Below are positions 24,053 to 32,533 of a stretch of 64,000 nucleotides of DNA, piece by piece. Position numbers and translations under genes: made by a program. Origin of the DNA: Halapricum hydrolyticum (GTDB taxonomy: Archaea > Halobacteriota > Halobacteria > Halobacteriales > Haloarculaceae); contig JAOPKD010000001.1 of the NCBI GenBank assembly GCA_025517565.1, positions 434,001 to 498,000 on the forward strand, read 5' to 3'. The notes beneath the pieces were generated by a model. That model was not told the origin of the DNA, ran no database searches, and saw only the letters and a program-made list of their open reading frames with translations. Numbering within the stretch: the first letter of the stretch is position 1; each line of letters starts with the position of its first letter.

Positions 24053-26338
24053 TCAGTTCCCTTGCCCGAACAGCGAGTCGGTCTCGAAGACCGCAAGCGT
24101 CTCGACCGCAACGGTAACAGCGTCGTCGGACGAGTCGACGGCCAGATCGTCGCCGGTGAACAGATCGGTGGTGTCGACCGACGGCCGAAGCTGGACCTGT
24201 CGCGGCTCGGGACCGAAGTTGATCACGACGACGCGCTTCTGGTCGCCGGCCTCGAGGCCGAACGCGAGTACGTCGTCGGTGGCGTCGGTCCGGTAGCCTT
24301 CCCGGACCAGGTTCGCGTTCGGGCCGAGGACGTCGGACTCGTGGTAGAAGTCGACCAGGCCGCTGACGAACTCGAGGCGCTCCTCGACGGCCCGACGGGC
24401 CTCGGTGTCGGCCTCGTCCGAGTCGTCGACCAGGTCGTCGAGGTCCCAGTTCATGAACGCCCGCTTGTAGGGGTCTTTCTCGAGGTCGTCGAAGCGATCG
24501 TCCCGGTCCGCGAAGGGGCTCTCCCGGCGAGTGCCGTACTCGGCGATGAGCCGTTCCTGCCCGTAGTAGAGGAAGGGCACGCCGGGCAGCGTGAACGCGG
24601 CCGCCAGCGCGGCACGCTCGGCCTGGGCGGGGTCCTCGCGGTGGCCCTCGGCCTTGGCCTCCCAGTAGATGCGGGACTCGTCGTGGTTCTCGGTCGTGTT
24701 GAGGATCCGGCTGTAGGTCGGGAAGCCGTGTTCGTCGCGGGCCTCGATCGCGTCCAGCAGGTCGCTCGGCGGTCGCTCGCCCCGGGCGACGGCGTGAGCG
24801 GTGAACATGAACTCGGTCGTGTCGAAGTGCAGATCGAACTCCGACTCGCCCATCGAGGTGAGGTAGGGGACCGACTCGTCGAGCCACATGAACTCGGCGT
24901 CCTTCTCGCGGGTGAGCCGCCGGGCCTCCTTCCAGAAGCTGTGGGGGACGCCCCAGGCGATGTCACACCGGAAGGCGTCGACGTACTCCGACCAGAAGTC
25001 CACCGCGGCCAGGATGTGCTCCCGGAGCGCGAGGTTGCCGTAGTTGAGGTTGGGCTGCAGGCGGACGTTGAAGAAGCTCGTCTGGGCCGGTGCCACGTCG
25101 TGCTCGCTGGCGGTGGTCTGGCGGTCGAACCAGTCGAAGTACTTCGAGTCGGTGTTCCAGGCCTCCACGTCGGGGAACGCGTAGGGATCCTCGGGCTGTT
25201 CGCCCAGCTGTGCGATGGTGTCCTGCCACTTCTCGTTGGTCCACCCGCAGTGGTTGACCACGAGGTCGAAACAGACGCGGATGTCTGCCTCGTGGCAGGC
25301 GTCGACGAACGCCTCGAAGTCTTCCAGGGTGCCCAGATCGTCGGCCACGTCGAAGTAGTCGCCGGTACTGTAGCCGTGAGGGCCGCCGGGGGGCGTGTCG
25401 ATCTCCGCGCTCCAGGCGGGGACGATCGGCGTCAGCCAGACGATGTCGACGCCCAGACCAGCGAGGTAGTCGACCTTCTCCGTCAGGTACTGGAAGTCGG
25501 CCTCGCCGTCCTCGCTCGCGAACGACCGCGGGAAGATCTCGTACATCACGGCGTCGTCCAGCCATTCCGGCGGACGGTTTGGATACTCGATCTCACCGTC
25601 GGGACGGAGGACGATCTCGTCGGTCGCACCTACCCGGACCCCGTCGAAGGGGGCCGCGAACAGGCTCGTCGGCTCGTCGACGGCCTCGACCGGGATCCGG
25701 GCGGTCGTGCCCTCGACGACGACGTCCTCGACCGAGAGGGACGCGGCGTCGTGGGGCCGAAACGAGACCGTCAGGTCGTCCTCGACGGCGAAGCTGTCCG
25801 AGGCGAGTTCGGGGTTGGACTCGACGACGAATTCGCCGGCGTCGGGATCGAACTCGCCGACGAGTTCGAGACGCGGCGGGCCGCCGACGTCGTTGCCCGC
25901 GCCGCCGGCGACCTCGCCCTCGATGTCGAACACCTGGACCTCGTCGTCGCCGCCCGGCGCGGGGAACGCCTCGATGGTCAGCTCGTGAGTCCCGTCGGGG
26001 GCATCGAGTTCGAACCGGTAGACTCCGGGGGCGTCGGGCTGGAACTCGACGGTGTTGTGCAGCCCTTCGTCGTACTGGGTGAGGTCGCTGTAGGGCGTCG
26101 GCGCGTACTCCAGTCCGGTCGAGCTCCCGTCGGGCTTCGCCACGAGTCGCCACGTGAAGTCGGTCCGGTCGTAGTTGTCCGGATCACGATCGGGCGTCCC
26201 CGCGATCGTCGGTGCGAGATTGTCCCGGTCGTACCCGTGGGCCATGTCGACGAAGATCGGATCGACGATCCGCTCGCCGACCTGGACGAACCGCGGCGGA
26301 CCAGGGTGATGGGTATCAGTATGCGAGTGATCGGTCAT
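24053..26338 (-). CDS. Cytoplasmic GH13 alpha-amylase-family enzyme
   Basis: 761 residues, no signal peptide. After an N-terminal beta-rich domain (about 1-265; HHPGPPRFVQVGERIVDP) comes the catalytic barrel: region I CFDLVVNH, region II FRCDIAWG with nucleophile D459, region III WLDES with acid/base E488, region IV ENHDES with D553, and the entrance motif AVMYEIFPRSFASEDG. A C-terminal beta domain follows. It probably cuts imported alpha-glucans or maltodextrins. It is a paralogue of the secreted enzyme at 46632-51503, sharing the N-terminal domain and the tail, but lacks the surface modules. A TATA-like ACTTTTTTCG lies about 60 bases upstream of the ATG. Confidence 0.9.
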   Translation of the reverse strand: MTDHSHTDTHHPGPPRFVQVGERIVDPIFVDMAHGYDRDNLAPTIAGTPDRDPDNYDRTDFTWRLVAKPDGSSTGLEYAPTPYSDLTQYDEGLHNTVEFQPDAPGVYRFELDAPDGTHELTIEAFPAPGGDDEVQVFDIEGEVAGGAGNDVGGPPRLELVGEFDPDAGEFVVESNPELASDSFAVEDDLTVSFRPHDAASLSVEDVVVEGTTARIPVEAVDEPTSLFAAPFDGVRVGATDEIVLRPDGEIEYPNRPPEWLDDAVMYEIFPRSFASEDGEADFQYLTEKVDYLAGLGVDIVWLTPIVPAWSAEIDTPPGGPHGYSTGDYFDVADDLGTLEDFEAFVDACHEADIRVCFDLVVNHCGWTNEKWQDTIAQLGEQPEDPYAFPDVEAWNTDSKYFDWFDRQTTASEHDVAPAQTSFFNVRLQPNLNYGNLALREHILAAVDFWSEYVDAFRCDIAWGVPHSFWKEARRLTREKDAEFMWLDESVPYLTSMGESEFDLHFDTTEFMFTAHAVARGERPPSDLLDAIEARDEHGFPTYSRILNTTENHDESRIYWEAKAEGHREDPAQAERAALAAAFTLPGVPFLYYGQERLIAEYGTRRESPFADRDDRFDDLEKDPYKRAFMNWDLDDLVDDSDEADTEARRAVEERLEFVSGLVDFYHESDVLGPNANLVREGYRTDATDDVLAFGLEAGDQKRVVVINFGPEPRQVQLRPSVDTTDLFTGDDLAVDSSDDAVTVAVETLAVFETDSLFGQGN

Positions 26339-26711
26339 GTGTCATCTCCCGTAGCCGAAGCGGCCACGTAACGGTATCAGCGTCGCCCCTCGAAAAAAGT
26401 ATTCCGTCGATCCATCCCTCGGAAGCACCGCCAGTCGCGATCCGGCGGGGCGGTACTGTCGGTCACGACTCGGCAGGACAGTACCACCAGCAGCGATCCG
26501 GCACCGCTATCGCCATAGGGAGGCAGTGTGGGCTGTCACGGGTCGAGTGACAGGATGGGCTGTCGCGGCTGGGGCGGCAGTGTGGGCCGTCGCAGGTGGG
26601 AGGCAGCGTGGGCTGTCACAGATGGGAGGCAGTGTGGGCTGTTGCGATGAGGTGACAGTCCGGACTGCCGCCAGCCGAATCTATTTTCGTCTGGCTGCCG
26701 ACGATACGGAC
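26339..26711. repeat. Repeat-rich spacer: 9-bp inverted repeat and degenerate 26-bp tandem array
   Basis: GGTACTGTC at 26452-26460 and GACAGTACC at 26477-26485 form a perfect inverted repeat with a 16-base loop. From about 26518 to 26651 a unit like GGGAGGCAGTGTGGGCTGTC occurs about five times; the last three copies keep a strict 26-bp period (CAG-G at 26580, 26606 and 26632). Frames through it encode low-complexity sequence. A TATA-like AATCTATTTT at 26679-26687 serves the next gene. Confidence 0.7.
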
Positions 26712-26990
26712 ATGAGCGACACACTGTCCGACGAGGAGATAGACCGCCAGCTACCGGACGGATGGGAACAGGACGGCGAAGAGATCGTCCGGACGTTCGA
26801 GTTCGACTCGTATCTCCCGGGCGTGGGATTCGCCTCCGGGGTCGCCGGCCTCGCCGAGGCGGCCTGGCACCATCCCGAGATCACCATCACCTGGGGCGAG
26901 GTGGAGGTCCGACTGACCACCCACGACGCGGGCGGAATCACCGAAAAAGACATAGACCTCGCAGCGCGCTGCAACGAGATCTACGAGTAG
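26712..26990 (+). CDS. Pterin-4a-carbinolamine dehydratase
   Basis: 92 residues. LSDEEIDRQLPDGWEQDGEEIVRTFEF leads to the active-site segment AEAAWHHPEITITWGEVEVRL, with the paired histidines and the W-x-x-V-x-V-x-L-x-T-H strand, then THDAGGITEKDIDLAARCNEI. It dehydrates 4a-hydroxytetrahydropterin and is normally coupled to aromatic amino acid hydroxylases; none is in the window. A TATA-like AATCTATTTT sits 25-33 bases before the ATG at 26712, so the long upstream frame through the repeats is rejected. Confidence 0.93.
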   Translation: MSDTLSDEEIDRQLPDGWEQDGEEIVRTFEFDSYLPGVGFASGVAGLAEAAWHHPEITITWGEVEVRLTTHDAGGITEKDIDLAARCNEIYE

Positions 26991-27000
26991 CCGACCGTGT

Positions 27001-27195
27001 GCGCCGTCGAGCCGGCGCAGGCAGGGGACCAGTAGACCAGTACGGGGCGTGGAAGTACTGCATCATGACGGGCTCGCCTGCTGCGACGACAGGTGAACTC
27101 CCTGCCGATCCGAAGCCGAGTGCACCGAGCGCTGCCGCTCCGATTCCTTTCAGTACGCTATTCCTGCTCGTTCGGGGAGTATCGCGCAGGAATAG
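27001..27195 (-). pseudogene. N-terminal remnant of a Tat-exported alpha-amylase
   Basis: On the minus strand one frame reads RDTPRTSRNSVLKGIGAAA, continues LGALGFGSAGSSPVVAAGEP and then VMMQYFHAPYWSTGPLP. This is a twin-arginine-like export signal (RNSVLKG context) followed by the first barrel strand of secreted alpha-amylases, which begins V-M-M-Q-Y-F. No ATG or GTG precedes it in frame (TGA lies nine codons upstream of the Thr-Ser-Arg-Asn stretch), and recognisable sequence stops after about 60 codons where the 3' end of the dehydratase gene begins. It looks like a deleted amylase gene whose promoter region (AT-rich 27251-27277) now sits upstream of ilvD. Confidence 0.55.
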
Positions 27196-27381
27196 TCTAC
27201 CTCACGACGTGACACCGATTGTTCCCCGGTGACACGTCCCTCGGTGCCAATACCTTAATTATTAAATCTTATGACTTAGGAAGGGATCGTCATACAAACT
27301 TTACAACAGGGTGGCTCGTCGCGGACTCCTCGCCTTGTCGAGGACCTCGTGCTTAAGACTGCGGACGCGCACGGAGTGTAC

Positions 27382-29097
27382 ATGGAGAACGAAACCACGA
27401 AGGACCCGGACCTCAGGAGTAGCGAGGTCACGGAGGGGACAGAACGCGCACCGCATCGGGCGATGTTCCGCGCGATGGGCTACGACGACGAGGACCTCTC
27501 CTCGCCGATGGTCGGGATCGCCAACCCGGCAGCGGACATCACGCCGTGTAACGTCCATCTCGACGAGGTCGCCGAATCGGCCTACGAAGGGATCGACGAG
27601 TCCGGCGGCATGCCGATCGAGTTCGGAACGATCACCGTCTCCGATGCGATCTCGATGGGGACCGAGGGAATGAAAGCGTCGCTGATCTCCCGGGAGATGA
27701 TCGCCGACTCGGTCGAACTGGTGAGCTTCGCCGAGCGGATGGACGGCCTGGTGACGATCGGCGGCTGTGACAAGAACATGCCGGGGATGATGATGGCCTC
27801 GATCCGGACGGATCTCCCCTCGGTGTTCCTCTACGGCGGGTCGATCATGCCCGGCGATCACGACGGCCGCGAGGTGACGATCCAGAACGTCTTCGAGGGC
27901 GTCGGTGCGGTCGCGCAGGGCGAGATGTCCGAGGAGGAACTCGACGAGATGGAACGCCACGCCTGCCCCGGTGCCGGCTCCTGTGGCGGGATGTTCACGG
28001 CCAACACGATGGCCTCGATCTCCGAGGCGCTCGGGTTCGCGCCGCTGGGTAGCGCCGCGCCGCCGGCCGAAGAGTGGTCGCGATACACGGTCGCCCGCGA
28101 GAGCGGCGAACTTGCCGTCGAGGTCGTCCAGGAGCAGCGCCGCCCCTCGGACTTTCTCAGCGAGGCGAGCTTCGAGAACGCCATCGCCCTGCAGGTCGCG
28201 ATCGGCGGTTCGACCAACGCCGTGTTGCACCTGCTCGCGATGGCCGCCGAGGCGGACGTCGACCTCGACATCGAGGACTTCAACCGGATCAGCGCACGCA
28301 CCCCAAAGATCGCCGACTTCCAGCCCGGCGGTGAGCGAGTGATGAACGACCTCCACGAGGTCGGCGGCGTCCCGGTCGTGCTGCAGGCCCTGCACGACGC
28401 GGACCTGGTCGACGGCGACGCCCTGACGGTCACGGGCAACACGATCGGGGAGGAACTGGCCGCGATGGAACTGCCGACGATCGAGGAACTCGACGTCGAG
28501 TACCTCCGACCGGTCGAGGATCCGTTCCACGAGCGCGGTGCCATCCGTATCCTCTCGGGTAACCTCGCGCCCCACGGTGCGGTCATCAAGATCACCGGGT
28601 CGGACCACCTCCACCACGAGGGGCCGGTCAGAGTCTTCGAGGAGGAATCCGAGGCGATGGAATACGTCCAGGAAGGGCACGTCGAGTCCGGTGACGCGAT
28701 CGTCATCCGCAACGAGGGACCCCGCGGGGGCCCCGGGATGCGGGAGATGCTCGGCGTCACCTCGGCGGTCGCCGGCCAGGGACACGCCGAGGACGTGGCA
28801 CTGCTGACCGACGGACGGTTCTCGGGTGCGACTCGCGGCTTCTCGATCGGCCACGTCGCGCCCGAGGCGTACGTCGGCGGCCCCATCGCCGCACTCGAGG
28901 ACGGCGATCGGATCACGATCGACATCGACGACCTCGAACTGTCGATCGACCTGAGCGACGAGGAGATCGAACGCCGGCTCGAAGCGCGTGACGAACCGGA
29001 ACCGAACTACGAGGGCGGCTTCCTGGCGAAGTACCATCGGGACTTCGGCTCCGCGGCGAACGGTGCGGTGACGAACCCGGCAGCGAAGTGGGAGTGA
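27382..29097 (+). CDS. ilvD: Dihydroxy-acid dehydratase
   Basis: 571 residues. It dehydrates 2,3-dihydroxy-isovalerate and -methylvalerate in valine, leucine and isoleucine synthesis, using an iron-sulfur cluster. Cluster cysteines are seen in [17 protein letters not shown] and [16 protein letters not shown]; further signatures are [30 protein letters not shown] and HVAPEA. The ATG at 27382 is used; a GTG at 27349 would add 11 residues. TTAAGA at 27353-27358 is at TATA distance from the ATG, and a second AT-rich element lies at 27251-27277. Not linked to ilvB/C or leu genes here. Confidence 0.96.
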   Translation: MENETTKDPDLRSSEVTEGTERAPHRAMFRAMGYDDEDLSSPMVGIANPAADITPCNVHLDEVAESAYEGIDESGGMPIEFGTITVSDAISMGTEGMKASLISREMIADSVELVSFAERMDGLVTIGGCDKNMPGMMMASIRTDLPSVFLYGGSIMPGDHDGREVTIQNVFEGVGAVAQGEMSEEELDEMERHACPGAGSCGGMFTANTMASISEALGFAPLGSAAPPAEEWSRYTVARESGELAVEVVQEQRRPSDFLSEASFENAIALQVAIGGSTNAVLHLLAMAAEADVDLDIEDFNRISARTPKIADFQPGGERVMNDLHEVGGVPVVLQALHDADLVDGDALTVTGNTIGEELAAMELPTIEELDVEYLRPVEDPFHERGAIRILSGNLAPHGAVIKITGSDHLHHEGPVRVFEEESEAMEYVQEGHVESGDAIVIRNEGPRGGPGMREMLGVTSAVAGQGHAEDVALLTDGRFSGATRGFSIGHVAPEAYVGGPIAALEDGDRITIDIDDLELSIDLSDEEIERRLEARDEPEPNYEGGFLAKYHRDFGSAANGAVTNPAAKWE

Positions 29098-29178
29098 CCC
29101 GAGCAGCACGCACGGGTAGCCGGATTTCTCGATAGAAGATCACCGGTAATACTCGGTCTGTGTTCGGATTTGAGAAGA

Positions 29179-29185
29179 GTTAAAT
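29179..29185 (+). promoter_or_regulatory. TATA-like box of the Mrp operon
   Basis: GTTAAAT is centred 27 bases upstream of the GTG at 29209, so the mrp transcript probably starts at that GTG. This decides the start of MnhA. Confidence 0.55.
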
Positions 29186-29208
29186 CCGGACTGGGGCAAA
29201 GCCCCGAT

Positions 29209-31635
29209 GTGCAACCGAACCAGTGGGTCATGGCGGCTATCGTGGGACTTCCGTTCCTCGCCGCAGCCCTGACGCCGCTCGTCTATCGGCTGCTCGGCGA
29301 GCGAACTGCCTACGCTTCCGCAGCGGTTGCGGCTGTCTCGTTCGTGCTCGTCGGTCAGCTGGCGATAACCGACGCGAGAGGGCTCGTCTCCTGGACGTGG
29401 ATCGACGCGCCCGGATTCGACGTGGCGCTGTCGTTTTACGTCGACGGGCTCTCGCTTCTGATCGGCTTTCTGGCCAGCGGAATCGGCATCCTGATCCTCA
29501 CCTATTCCGGCGGGTACATGCACGAGGAGCCGGGGAAGATGAAGTTCTACGCCACGTTGCTCGCGTTCATGGGATCGATGCTCGGCGTGGCGTTCGCTGC
29601 CGACCTCATCGTCCTCTTCGTCTTCTGGGAGCTCACCAGCATCTCCTCGTTCATCCTGATCGGTCACTATACCGGCGAGACGTCCTCGCAGTACGCCGCC
29701 CGCAAGTCGATGCTCATCACGGTCGCGGGCGGGCTGTTCATGTTACTCGGGTTTCTGCTCGTTGCCGGCGAGGGCGGGACCTTCCAGCTGCTCGGGACGG
29801 ACCAGGCGCTGATCGCGCAGGCCGAATCGATCCGCGAGGGGCTCCGTGCGGACGGGCTGTTCGTGCCCGCGCTCGTGTTGATCGGCATCGGAGCCGCCGC
29901 CAAATCCGCGCAGGTCCCGCTTCACATCTGGCTGCCGAACGCGATGGAGGCACCGACGCCGGTTTCGGCGTTTCTGCACTCGGCGACGATGGTCAAGGCG
30001 GGCGTCTATCTCGTCGGACGCTTCCGGCCGCTTCTGGTCTCCGACGAGTGGCAACTGCTGTTCGTCACGATGGGACTGGTGACGATGACCGTCGCGGCGA
30101 TCCTGGCTGTCGGAGCGAGCGATATCAAGGAACTGCTGGCCTACTCGACGGCGTCACACCTGGGACTGATAATCGCCGGGTTCGGCGTCATCGGAGCCGG
30201 AGCGAACACGTACGGGGCCGAGACCGGAGCGTTCCACATCCTCAACCACGCGGCGTTCAAGGCCGCACTCTTCCTCGTGGCCGGGATCATCGCACACGAG
30301 GCCGGGACCCGGATGATCGACGATCTCGGCGGGCTGTGGCGTGAGCTGCCGATCGCCGCCGCCGTCACGGTCGTCGCCGCGCTCGGGATGGCCGGCGTCC
30401 CCCCGTTCAACGGCTTTTACTCCAAGGAGTTCCTCTTCGAGGCGACCTACGAACTCGCACACGCTTCGGGCGGACTGTGGTGGATCCTGCCGGCGGTCGC
30501 CGTCTTCGGGAGCGTGTTCACGTTCCTGTATTCGATCCGGTTTCTGATGCTGTTCTTCGGCGAGAAGCCCGACGCGCTGGGCCACGTGCATGCGCCACCG
30601 TGGTCGATGCGGCTTCCGGCAGTCGTGCTGGCCGTCGTCGCCGGGATCATCGGGATCGGGGGCATAACCGGGGCAGCCGGCGTCCACATCGAGCCGCTCG
30701 AGGCGTTCGTGAGCCAGGTCGTCGACGCGACGGCGATCGAGCACGGCGGCGAGCACGGCGCGCACTTCGAGTACTATCTGCCGACCGAACTCACGGTTCC
30801 CGTGCTAATGAGCGCAACGACGATCGGACTCGGCGCCGTCGTTTATCCGTTCTACGGCCAGCTCCGGGACACGATAGTCCGGCTTCGTTCGGTTCCGGTC
30901 CTCAGCGCGAACTGGTACTACGATTCGGCCGTCGACGGCCTCGATCGCTCGAGAGTGGTCGAATCGACGATTCAGACGGGACTGTTGCGCACCTACGCGC
31001 TGGTGTTGCTACTCGCTGTAAGTGTGATGACCCTGTTCGCGTACGCTGCGACAGCTGTCGGACTCCCCTCCTTTAGCGGTATCGTGAGCCCGGTTCCGAT
31101 GGTGATCGTCCTCGGCGTCGCGGTCGTGGCCGCGTTCGCGGTCACGCGAGCCCCGTCGCACGTCGCAGGGGTGCTGACCCTCTCGATCCTGGGATTCATG
31201 GTTGCGATCTTCTACATCCTGGGGGACGCGCCCGACCTGGCGCTGACGCAGTTGCTCATCGAGACGCTGGTGCTCGTGCTCTTCCTGCTGGTGCTGGACA
31301 AGCTCCCCCCGTTCTACGGCGAGGCACGTCGGTCGATCCTCGCCCGCGACGCGATCGCGTCGGGGATCGTCGGTATCACGGTCTTTGTGACCGTGCTGGT
31401 CACGACGGCCGCGAACCCTGAGAACAGGATCGCGAACTTCTTCCTCGAACGCGGTGGCGTCCCGGCCGAACACGGTACGTGGATTCTCGATTACGGCGGC
31501 GGGGCCAACATCGTGAACGTCATCCTCGTCGACTTCCGCGCGTTCGATACGCTGGGCGAGATTTCGGTGATCGCGATGGCCGCGCTGTCCGTCATCGCGC
31601 TGATCGCGATGCGCGAACGAGGTGAGACACAGTGA
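29209..31635 (+). CDS. mnhA: Mrp/Mnh cation:proton antiporter subunit A
   Basis: 808 residues, about 20 membrane helices. The first two thirds are NuoL-like (FYVDGLSLLIGFLASGIGIL, VFWELTSISSFILIGHYTGE with the key Glu, SAQVPLHIWLPNAMEAPTPVSAFLHSATMVKAG split over conserved Lys). The last part carries the MbhD/MrpA tail ending ANIVNVILVDFRAFDTLGE and ISVIAMAALSV. It is the main ion-translocating subunit of a multi-subunit Na+/H+ antiporter driven by the proton gradient, useful for sodium export in a halophile. The GTG at 29209 is chosen because of the TATA spacing; ATG 29230 is the alternative. First gene of a seven-gene overlapping operon. Confidence 0.93.
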   Translation: MQPNQWVMAAIVGLPFLAAALTPLVYRLLGERTAYASAAVAAVSFVLVGQLAITDARGLVSWTWIDAPGFDVALSFYVDGLSLLIGFLASGIGILILTYSGGYMHEEPGKMKFYATLLAFMGSMLGVAFAADLIVLFVFWELTSISSFILIGHYTGETSSQYAARKSMLITVAGGLFMLLGFLLVAGEGGTFQLLGTDQALIAQAESIREGLRADGLFVPALVLIGIGAAAKSAQVPLHIWLPNAMEAPTPVSAFLHSATMVKAGVYLVGRFRPLLVSDEWQLLFVTMGLVTMTVAAILAVGASDIKELLAYSTASHLGLIIAGFGVIGAGANTYGAETGAFHILNHAAFKAALFLVAGIIAHEAGTRMIDDLGGLWRELPIAAAVTVVAALGMAGVPPFNGFYSKEFLFEATYELAHASGGLWWILPAVAVFGSVFTFLYSIRFLMLFFGEKPDALGHVHAPPWSMRLPAVVLAVVAGIIGIGGITGAAGVHIEPLEAFVSQVVDATAIEHGGEHGAHFEYYLPTELTVPVLMSATTIGLGAVVYPFYGQLRDTIVRLRSVPVLSANWYYDSAVDGLDRSRVVESTIQTGLLRTYALVLLLAVSVMTLFAYAATAVGLPSFSGIVSPVPMVIVLGVAVVAAFAVTRAPSHVAGVLTLSILGFMVAIFYILGDAPDLALTQLLIETLVLVLFLLVLDKLPPFYGEARRSILARDAIASGIVGITVFVTVLVTTAANPENRIANFFLERGGVPAEHGTWILDYGGGANIVNVILVDFRAFDTLGEISVIAMAALSVIALIAMRERGETQ

Positions 31636-32135
31636 CAGAGAACGAACCGACGGTTATCGCCCGCACAGTCGTTCGGATCGTCGTCCCCATCATCCTGGTG
31701 ACAGCCATCACGCTGCTGTTGCAGGGACACAACGCCCCCGGTGGCGGGTTCATCGGCGGCGTCCTGACCGCCGTCGCGTTCGCGCTCATCTACATCATCT
31801 ACGGCCTGGATTACTTCGAGACGGAGATTCTCGGTCGCACGGCTCTGCCACGGGCGCTCCCGGGTGAGCCGGTCGAAGACGAGACACAGCAGCGCCCCGG
31901 CGTGACCAAGGAGTTCAGCGAAGTGCTGGCGATCGGGCTGGCCATCGCTGCTGGTGGCGGAATCGCCGCGATCGCGCTCGGATACCCGTTCCTCAGCCAG
32001 GCCGTCGCGTTCGTCGAGGGGATCCCGCTGTTTCACGAGATCGAGGTCGCCTCGGCGCTGGTGTTCGACCTCGGCGTCTACTTCGTCGTCGTCGGTGGAT
32101 TGCTGACGATCGTCGCGGTGGTGGGTGCGGAATGA
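31632..32135 (+). CDS. mnhB: Mrp/Mnh antiporter subunit B
   Basis: 167 residues, four helices. The family hallmark GHNAPGGGFIGGVLTAVAFAL-type segment is present (QGHNAPGGGFIGGVL), and the N-terminus VIARTVVRIVVPIILVTAIT matches MnhB. The GTG start lies within the stop codon of mnhA (GTGA overlap). Structural subunit of the Mrp complex. Confidence 0.93.
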   Translation: MTENEPTVIARTVVRIVVPIILVTAITLLLQGHNAPGGGFIGGVLTAVAFALIYIIYGLDYFETEILGRTALPRALPGEPVEDETQQRPGVTKEFSEVLAIGLAIAAGGGIAAIALGYPFLSQAVAFVEGIPLFHEIEVASALVFDLGVYFVVVGGLLTIVAVVGAE

Positions 32136-32533
32136 TGGGGAGCGTTCTTGCTGCCGGCGGCGAGGCCGGGGCCTACGTCCCGGCCCGGGAGCCACAGTTC
32201 GTGCTGGCAGTCGTGCTCGGACTGCTGTTCGCGCTGGGGACGTTTCTGGTCCTCCGGCGTGACATCGTCCGGGTCGTCTGGGGAATCACGATCCTCAGCC
32301 AGGCGGCGAACGTCTATCTCGTGACGATGGGCGGGCTCGCCGGATCGGTCCCGTTCGTCGGCCACGGGGATCACGGCGCGACGGCGACGACCGATCCGCT
32401 CGTCCAGGCGCTCGTGCTGACGGCGATCGTCATCGGGTTCGGGACAACCGCGTTCGCGCTGGTGCTGACCTACCGGGTGTACGAAGAACACGGAACCATC
32501 GACCTTACTGAGATAGGTGATACCCATGAGTAA
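32132..32533 (+). CDS. mnhC: Mrp/Mnh antiporter subunit C (NuoK-like)
   Basis: 133 residues, three helices. FVLAVVLGLLFALGTFLVLR, DIVRVVWGITILSQAANVYLV and DPLVQALVLTAIVIGFGTTA correspond to the three NuoK-like helices, with the conserved DPLPQALVLTAIVIG pattern. It overlaps mnhB at its start and mnhD at its end (8 bases). ATG at 32132 or 32135. Confidence 0.92.
   Translation: MMGSVLAAGGEAGAYVPAREPQFVLAVVLGLLFALGTFLVLRRDIVRVVWGITILSQAANVYLVTMGGLAGSVPFVGHGDHGATATTDPLVQALVLTAIVIGFGTTAFALVLTYRVYEEHGTIDLTEIGDTHE

Noticed and set aside
24062..26371. 769-codon open frame on the plus strand opposite the cytoplasmic amylase gene
   Set aside because: It is an antisense shadow caused by high GC and the rarity of stop codons; it has no family motifs, while the minus frame has all GH13 regions.
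26518..26651. CRISPR array or coding repeat
   Set aside because: Units are contiguous with no unique spacers and the 26-bp period is out of frame.
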